A stretch of 64,000 nucleotides of DNA from VXPW01 sp965115815 (GTDB taxonomy: Bacteria; Pseudomonadota; Alphaproteobacteria; TMED109): contig OZ220465.1 in assembly GCA_965115815.1 (NCBI GenBank), forward strand, positions 186,001 through 250,000. Direction: 5' to 3'. The position numbers were made by a program, and so were the translations under genes. Shown piece after piece: positions 58,198 through 64,000 of this stretch. The notes beneath the pieces were generated by a model. It made no database searches, was not told the origin of the DNA, and was given only the letters and a program-made list of their open reading frames with translations. Each line of letters begins with the position of its first letter. Position 1 is the stretch's first letter.

Positions 58198-60099
58198 ATG
58201 GAACGCGCCGCGGATTTTTTCGAGACGACTCCGGAGGGTTTTGCGCTCCGGGATGTGGTGGTGCGCTTGGCGCGGCCGGATGAGGTGTGTCGCTGGAACC
58301 GTGTGGTGGACCGTCATCATGATCTTGGTTTCAAGCAGTTTGCGGGTCGAGGTCTGCGCTACGTGTTCACGTGGCGCGGGCGGTGGATGGGCGCTGCGGG
58401 CTGGCAAACGGGCGCCTTCCGCTGTGCGCCGCGGGACCGTTGGATGGGTTGGCGCCGCAAAGAACCGTTTGAGCGGTTGCATCTGATCGGAAACCACACG
58501 AGGTTTGTGATTCTGGGAGGTCGCCGGGCGTTTCGGGGTCTTGCCTCGTTTGCGTTGTCGCGGATGCAGCGGCGTCTCAGCGACGACTGGGAGGCTGCGT
58601 ACGGCAATCCGTTGCTGGTGGCGGAGTCGTTTGTCTCACCGACGAAGTTCCGCGGCACCCTGTACCAGGCGGCGAACTGGAAGTACGTGGGCAGGAGCAA
58701 GGGCTATGCACGCGCCAACGGGCGCTATACGGATCCGCACGGGGAGGCGAAAGATCGGTACGGGGTTCCGCTGCGTCGCGACGCCTGTCGTCGGTTGCGG
58801 GATCGTGCGCCGCTTCCTGCGGCGTGGGAGTTGCGGGCGACGCAGAGCGGCCGGTCGGCGCGGGAGTTGCGCTCAATGTACCAGCATTTTGCGGCGCTTT
58901 CCGACTTCCGGCGCGCGCAGGGGCGCACGCACGGCATCGCCTCGGTCCTGTGCGTGATCGTGCTGGCGCGGCTGGCGAATCGGCACGGCGCGGTGGCAGC
59001 GGCACGCTACGCGAAGGCGATGACGCAGAAGGATCTGGCGCAGATCGGTGCGTGGAAGAACCCGGACACCGGCCGGTAGGAACCGGTATCCAAATCGACC
59101 GTGCACCGGGTGCTGCAGAACACCGACCCGACGTGGATCGAGGAGGCTCTGCGGCGCTGGGCGCAGCCGCGCCTGCGGGTCGGCCACGCGATCGCGGTCG
59201 ACGGCAAACGCATTCGCGGCGCCCACCGCACCGGCGAGGATCAGTACGAGACGGTCTCGCGGATCGAGCACGGGACCGGCATGCCGGTCTCGATCCTCAA
59301 CGATCATGACGAAGGCGGGGAGATCGTCGCCGTCCACGCCGCGCTCGAGACCGCGCTGGTGGCCGGCCGTCTACTCACGCTCGACGCGCTCCACACCCCC
59401 CGCGAGACGGCACGACGGATCGTCGAGACCCATGGCGCCGACGGGATGATGACGGTCAAGGGCAACGCTCCCAAGACCTTCGAGACGTTCGAGAGCATCA
59501 ACTGGGAAACCACAAGCACAGGACGCTACAGCGAAAAGCCCACGCTCGAGCACGGCCGCATCGAGCAGCGCAGCATCGAAGTCTTCACCCCGCCCGCGAA
59601 GATGATCCACGATCCCCACGTCAAACAGATCTTCCGTGTCACCCGGCGCGTCGAATTCAAGAAATCCGGAAAACGGACCACCGAGCACGCCTACGGCATG
59701 ACTTCGGTCGCGGCCGACCGCGCCTCGCCGCAACCGCTCCTCGCAGGGAACCGCGGTCACTGGGTGGTCGAAAGCCATCACCCCATCCGCGATACCACCT
59801 TCCGCGAAGACGACTCCATGCTCCGGGCCCGCAACGCACCCGCAAACCACGCGATCCTCAACACCCTTGCCCTTGCCGTCATCCTCCACAACCAGCGGAA
59901 GCTGCCCCAGCCCTTCCACAGCTTCGCCGACGCCCGTCACCCCTATGCCGACAAGCGCAAGCAGGTCCTGCACGCCGTCACAAGACCCGGCGGACCGCGC
60001 CACACCCCGACCGAAACCGCACGTATCCAAGCCGGGCCACCCAACCCGGCCGGTCTCTCGCTCGCCCCGGATCCGCCGAAACGGACCCCTCGCGCCTAG
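58198..60099 (+). pseudogene. DUF4338 (DruA-like)-ISAs1 transposase fusion, amber stop in the middle
   Basis: The frame 58198-59079 reads a DUF4338 domain: WNRVVDRHHDLGFKQFAGRG, then LRYVFTWRGRWMGAAGWQTG, RFVILGGRRAFRGLASFALS, NPLLVAESFVSPTKFRGTLY and QAANWKYVGRSKGYARANGR. It then starts an ISAs1-type transposase (FAALSDFRRAQGRTHGIAS). At 59077-59079 a TAG replaces a codon that in family members is Tyr (KNPDTGR-Y-EP). The same frame continues EPVSKSTVHRVLQNTDPTWI, then HAIAVDGKRIRGAHRTGED, LLTLDALHTPRETARRIVET and MMTVKGNAPKTFETFE to 60099. The frame is otherwise clean, so the stop is recent or read through. Confidence 0.85.
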
Positions 60100-60663
60100 A
60101 TCCGCGCCGTCACCGGGCCGCAGACGTCCGCACATCTCACAATCGCAGACTCGAACGCGTCGACCCGCGCCGCGATCGAGACTCCGATCGCATCACAGCA
60201 ACAAGCATGGGATCTTCGTGGGCCGGGGGGGTGCCGCCGATCCAGGTTCGTTGCTCGAACCCACTCCGGAACCCGGCCCTTCCGGGCCCGGACCGATCTC
60301 CATACCGGGCCCGCCGAGGATCCCTCAACCGAAGCGGTGACTTCCGAACGGACCCTGATCTCGGCCCGGAGCCGGCGGTCGGTGCCGGTCCGGTTCCGGC
60401 CGTCCGCGGCACGGCAGGAGATCGGCGGTTCGGAACGGAGTCGACGAGCGGACTCCCGCCCGCTGTCCTGTCCGCCGGTCTCGTGCCGACGGCGCGGCGT
60501 TCCCGACCGGGAAGGTGCGAGGATCGGGCCGGCGGGGAGCAGGTCTGCGATGCCTGTCGGCGGTGTGCACGGGTGCCGCGTTTGCCGGGGCCGGCGATCG
60601 TGGGGAGGCTGCCGAACGCACTGGGCTCCGCGGCATCCTTCGGGCTCGGGCCTCGAGAGTCGG
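60100..60663. other. stretch without a recognised gene
   Basis: No supported reading on either strand. It probably holds the right end of the ISAs1-type element, whose termini I could not define. Confidence 0.4.
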
Positions 60664-60692
60664 TTGTCAGGCATGCGGTTTCCCCGTATGAT
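60664..60692 (+). promoter_or_regulatory. sigma-70-type promoter of the lipoprotein gene
   Basis: TTGTCA (60664-60669) and TATGAT (60687-60692) separated by exactly 17 bp. Both hexamers are one base from consensus. It lies 67 bp upstream of the lipoprotein ATG and is the best promoter I can see in the window. Confidence 0.8.
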
Positions 60693-60758
60693 CGCCTGAG
60701 ACTGCCGTTGCACTCGACTTTTCGATGGGTCGGGCGTCCTCAAGAGGAGTTTAAAGAC

Positions 60759-61097
60759 ATGCAACATCTGCCCCGCACCGGTATCGGTGTCTTCGTCGTC
60801 GGTCTGTCCGCCCTGATGCTGTCCGGGTGCGCCGGCGCGTGCCGGGACTGCGAGGACCGGATGGCGCTGCTGAGTGCAGCAGCGGAGGCCAATGCGGCCG
60901 CCGTCGAGACTCAGGCCAGCGAAGACGCCAAGCGCGACCAGGAAGACGTCATGCGCGATCAGGAAGACGCCAAGCGCGACGAGGAGTTGCGACGGATGGT
61001 GGAACGTGCGATGGCCATGGCGGAACAGAATCGCGCGGGGCTGCGCGCGCTCGACGAGAAGATCGACCGGATGTTCGCCACGATGTCGCGCAAGTAG
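60759..61097 (+). CDS. Lpp/OprI-like outer-membrane lipoprotein
   Basis: 112 residues. Signal peptide with lipobox: IGVFVVGLSALMLSGC, so the mature protein starts at Cys 27 or so and is lipidated. The mature part is an alanine- and charge-rich helix with heptad spacing (AAEANAAAVETQASEDAKRD, then EELRRMVERAMAMAEQNRAG) including an 8-residue repeat (AKRDQEDV, MRDQEDAK, RDEEL). It ends ALDEKIDRMFATMSRK. The small size, lipobox and coiled coil fit the murein-lipoprotein type, and a C-terminal Lys is present. GAGGAG RBS and a strong promoter upstream indicate high expression. Confidence 0.85.
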   Translation: MQHLPRTGIGVFVVGLSALMLSGCAGACRDCEDRMALLSAAAEANAAAVETQASEDAKRDQEDVMRDQEDAKRDEELRRMVERAMAMAEQNRAGLRALDEKIDRMFATMSRK

Positions 61098-61307
61098 GCC
61101 CAGACGGCCGCCGGCAGCGGGCCGCTTCCGATCGGGATCCTCAGGCTGAATCTCCAGCCGCAGGTCGGTTCGGGGGCCCGTGCCCGGTCCGTCGGCCAGC
61201 GCCGGTTCTCGGGCCGGGTGACGTTGGCGGGCGCGGGCTGCCCTGCGCACACATCTTCCCGGTTGCCCCCGGACCTCTGACCCTCTCCGGCGGGTTCCCT
61301 GTCGGCC

Positions 61308-62926
61308 ATGGAACCCGTGCGCCGCATCCTGAAACAGCCGGCGCACATGGTCCGGCTGCAGACGCTTCGGTCTCGGGAGTCGCCGACCCGCCGTCGCGCC
61401 GCGGCGCGGCGGGTAGGTCAGAAGTTTCCCCTGACCGATGCGCGGGGTCGCTGGCGCGAGCGCAGTTGCCGGGCGGCCCTGAATGCCCTGGAGCGGACCC
61501 GGAAGGTGCGCTTGCTGGCGCCCCGCGCGGGAAGGGGTGGCGGCGCTCCCCGGCGGCTGGGAACCGCGGTTCTTGTGCCGTCGGGGGTTCTCTCCCTCAG
61601 AAGCGGGTGCGCTGCACGACCTGCGCCTGGTGCCGGCGACCGGGGAGGCGGACCGGGAACGATCTGAGGTTCCGGGAGCATCCGTGCGGGGCGGCGATGC
61701 AGGTGGGCGCCCAGCTGCGGTATCGGGTCCGGTCGGAGCACGGCATCCTTGGGCTTTGCGGCGCTGGCCTTGCGCCTAGCTTCCCGGGACCGGTGGATCG
61801 GGTGGGACGAGACCGTCCGGTCGCAGCATCGAAACCCCGCGGTGCTCGGTCTGGGCCGGTTCCTGATCCGACCGTCGGTGCGCTGCCGGAACCTGGGCTC
61901 CCGGGTCTGGGGAGGGCGCTCGCCCGGCTGCCCGACGAGATCGAGGCCCGGTACGGGGATCGTCCCCTGCGGGTCGAAACCTTCGTGGATCCGGAGAGCC
62001 ATGCGGGCACCCTGGCCACCGCCGCCGGCTGGGAACGGGTGAGAGAGACCACCGGGCGGGGGCGGTTCGCCCGCCCCGGGCAGGCGCGGCGGTCGGTCAA
62101 GGCGGTGGGGATGCGTCCGCTGCGGAGCGACGGGCGCCGGATCCTGGGCGTGACGTCGGCGCCGGCCTTGGGGCCGGCCGACGGACGGGAGCGGGGGAGC
62201 TGGACCGCGAACGAGTTCGGCGGCGTGCCGCTGGGGGACCGTCGGCTCAGCCGCCGGTGGGTCACGAGTGCGTCCCTGATGGCCGATCAGCCCGGCGCAT
62301 CGTGCCCTTCCGCGGCCCGGGGCCAGCAGGCCCGGGTCACCGGGCACGACGATCCCACGCTGCTAATCCAGCGGCGATCGGCGAGATTTTTTCGGTCTGC
62401 GTCGCGCTGCAATCGTGCTGCCAAGGCTCCATTAGACCCTCTCGGCGCGAAAAATTGCGATCAAGGGGCGATCTGTGATGACGCAAGCCCCAACGCACTC
62501 GGATTCCGCGTCTCGGAATCAGCGTGGGATCAACGTGCCTGGAACGCGGATGCAAGGCGGAATTCCTCAACCATCGGGAAGGCCACCAGATCGAACGGGC
62601 GGTCACCATCAAGGCCGTGATCGCTTGGCGACTCTTCGCCAGGGTGCTGCTCGGACGGGACCCCCCGAGCTGCCCGCCGCGGCCCGGTTCTGCACAACCG
62701 AAATCATGGTGCTCAAGGACTTCGCCCGCCGGCACCAGCTTCGGCGCCCACCGAACCACCTGGGGCACGCCGTGCGGACCCTGGCGATCTTCGACGGCTG
62801 CCTCGATCGTCGCGGCGCCCCCCACCCGGACCCAAGGTGGTCGGGCGGGGCTACACCCACATGGCGATTCTGGTCCAAGGCTGTGAATGGGTGCTGGAGA
62901 TGGATCCATCCAGCGAGTTGTACCAA
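61308..62926 (+). pseudogene. decayed DUF4338-Tn5-like transposase fusion
   Basis: Plus-strand blocks in shifting frames give the DUF4338 N-terminal helix domain (FPLTDARGRWRERSCRAALN, then ALERTRKVRLLAPR), the DUF4338 body (LASRDRWIGWDETVRSQHRN, FLIRPSVRCRNLGSRV, LARLPDEIEARYGDRPLRVE, TFVDPESHAGTLATAAGWER) and the Tn5-like N-terminal DNA-binding domain (ANEFGGVPLGDRRLSRRWVT). After a large deletion the C-terminal block follows (GCKAEFLNHREGHQIERAVT, then IKAVIAWRLFARVLLGRD and IMVLKDFARRHQLRRP). At least four frame changes and the missing catalytic core show that it is dead. Confidence 0.82.
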
Positions 62927-62932
62927 GAATTA

Positions 62933-63125
62933 GTGCCTGCCCGGAAAATCCCTAAGAGTCGGATTACATGAATGAAAACTCAATATTGACAGGGCGAAGA
63001 TTCATCGAATCCAGCCTGATTTCAGCGGAATATGCCGTCATATGCCCTCAAAGAAGGAATCTTCGGTTCTCCAGATTCCAAATATGGTTGCACATACAAT
63101 GTGTTATGATTTTCCGTGCAGACAC
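62933..63125. mobile_element. MITE, 193 bp, related to the ISNCY-type elements
   Basis: Imperfect 17-bp ends GTGCCTGCCCGGAAAAT and ATTTTCCGTGCAGACAC (15 of 17 pair), flanked by GAATTA at 62927-62932 and 63126-63131. The ends match those of the ISNCY copies (GTGCCCGC.CGAAAA). The interior is AT-rich with no gene. ISNCY copy 3 begins directly after the right GAATTA. Confidence 0.85.
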
Positions 63126-63131
63126 GAATTA

Positions 63132-64000
63132 GTGCCCGCCCGAAAATGCCCCTTTCGGATGGTCTGCCGGCGCAATTGCGGGTTGGGACCCTCCCTCGGT
63201 GCCCTGTCCGCTCGGTTTCCGGGGGGATTTCTGCCGATGGGCAGCGGCATCCGGGCTTGTCCCGCCGCGAATCCGGCGGCCGGGGCGAGCGGCTCCGTTC
63301 CCGCCTCCGGCGGGCTTCGCGGATGGGGTGGAAGGAAGCCGCCGTCAGGCGGCGCGTCTTCGTCGTCGTTGGGCCCGGGCCCGGGCCTGCCGGTGCAGCA
63401 GCAGCCCGATTCGGTGGACGTTGAAGGCGGTCACGGACCGTGCCACCCTCCGGGCAAACCCGTCCGCCCCATACGACAGGACCCGGTCCATGCCGCGTTG
63501 CTCGAGGTTGTGGATCGCGGACTCCACGGCCGGATGCTGCCGACGCATCTTCCGGAACGTCGGGTCGGCTTCCCGTTTCCGGTCCGCCTGACCGAGCTTT
63601 CCCTTCTTCGGCAGCACGTTGTGCTCCAGCAGCTCGTCCAGGGTGATCCGGTTGGAGGGGCTGGGAAAGCCCCGATCGAAACTGCACAGGCGGAGGTTGG
63701 GGAAGCGAGCCTGGGCTTCTCGGATCATGGGCACGGCAGGATCCACGTCTCCGCCTTCCCACAGGACCCGATGGTGCAGGAGGAAGCCGTGTTGATCCTC
63801 CAGCACGGCCACCGGCACTCCGAGTTCCACCGGCACCCCGGCCTTGCCCTTCACGCACCAGCGTGTGTGCTCTTCGAAGATCGAAAACACCTTCTCGCTC
63901 TGCGGAATCTTCTCGCCCTTCCGCAGACGGCGATCCACCTGGTGGATCTGCCGGCGGGCATGCTTGAGGTACGACTCGACCGAACGCACCGTGGGGATCG
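63132..64000. mobile_element. ISNCY-type insertion sequence, copy 3 (cut by window end)
   Basis: Left end GTGCCCGCCCGAAAATG directly after GAATTA. It is related to copies 1 and 2 but clearly diverged throughout, so it is a distinct member of the group. The right end lies outside the window. Confidence 0.85.
63345..64000 (-). CDS. ISNCY-type transposase, copy 3 (N-terminal part outside window)
   Basis: The last 218 or so residues. SVESYLKHARRQIHQVDRRL, EKVFSIFEEHTRWCVKGKAG, then VPVELGVPVAVLEDQHGFLL, LRLCSFDRGFPSPSNRITLD, AVESAIHNLEQRGMDRVLSY and VTAFNVHRIGLLLHRQARAR correspond to the C-terminal half of copy 1. The Tyr mutated to a stop in copy 2 (LSY) is intact here. The frame is open to the window edge. 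It could be an active source for the neighbouring MITE. Confidence 0.85.
   Translation of the reverse strand, partial: IPTVRSVESYLKHARRQIHQVDRRLRKGEKIPQSEKVFSIFEEHTRWCVKGKAGVPVELGVPVAVLEDQHGFLLHHRVLWEGGDVDPAVPMIREAQARFPNLRLCSFDRGFPSPSNRITLDELLEHNVLPKKGKLGQADRKREADPTFRKMRRQHPAVESAIHNLEQRGMDRVLSYGADGFARRVARSVTAFNVHRIGLLLHRQARARAQRRRRRAA

Noticed and set aside
58198..60099. A Druantia defence system based on the DUF4338 domain
   Set aside because: The domain is fused in frame to an ISAs1 transposase and no druE-type helicase is present; it is a transposon gene.

Overview
The window reads as a GC-rich, insertion-sequence-laden chromosome segment of an alphaproteobacterium. The assignment rests on core genes: an acetolactate synthase large subunit with the alphaproteobacterial wording, the order hflK-hflC-DUF2065-degP-miaA, RNase HII, and Rhodobacterales-like porins. 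It is an inference; no rRNA or tRNA was seen. Both window ends cut genes.

Layout. 0-5.3 kb: core genes (flavin-dependent hydroxy-acid oxidase, GATase, rnhB, ilvB, a pyrimidine-dimer glycosylase homologue) with a decayed Tn5-like transposase. 5.4-15 kb: nested insertion sequences. An IS3 element sits inside an IS1634 relic. An IS66 element (target duplication GGAGCGGC) carries two tandem ISNCY-type elements inside its own terminal repeat. 16-17.4 kb: a tyrosine integrase. 17.8-23.3 kb: two porin paralogues, one split by a second IS66 copy (8-bp duplication CCAAACCC), one intact with a clear terminator.

24.4-47.6 kb is an accessory island. It begins with a minus-strand cargo cluster (DUF2493 protein, small proteins, a frameshifted SSB, a zinc-ribbon protein). 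Next comes a rearranged type I restriction-modification locus. Its order of transcription is hsdM, a decayed HepT-MntA pair, HepT, MntA fused to HsdS, an ImmA/IrrE protein, a PIN protein, hsdR and a truncated GHKL ATPase, followed by a low-GC membrane protein. hsdS is split by an IS5 element with a TAA duplication, and removing the element restores the frame. Next is a compact ubiquitin-like operon (Ubl, ThiF/E1-like, DUF6527) divergent from a broken XRE regulator and an ImmA/IrrE peptidase. The island ends with two tandem integrases that overlap by ATGA.

49.2-52.2 kb holds five tandem copies of a small one-helix membrane/coiled-coil gene that differ in the number of 21-nt (7-residue) repeats. 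The oldest copy is broken by a MITE. 53-57.7 kb returns to core genes (hflK, hflC, DUF2065, degP, miaA). 58.2-64 kb holds a DUF4338-ISAs1 transposase with an internal stop, an Lpp-like lipoprotein with a consensus promoter, a decayed DUF4338-Tn5-like transposase, a MITE, and a third ISNCY copy running off the window.

The main candidates for novelty are the ubiquitin-like operon, the MntA-HsdS fusion inside a type I RM locus, the variable coiled-coil gene array, and the habit of the ISNCY elements of lying directly beside each other and sharing one 6-bp target.
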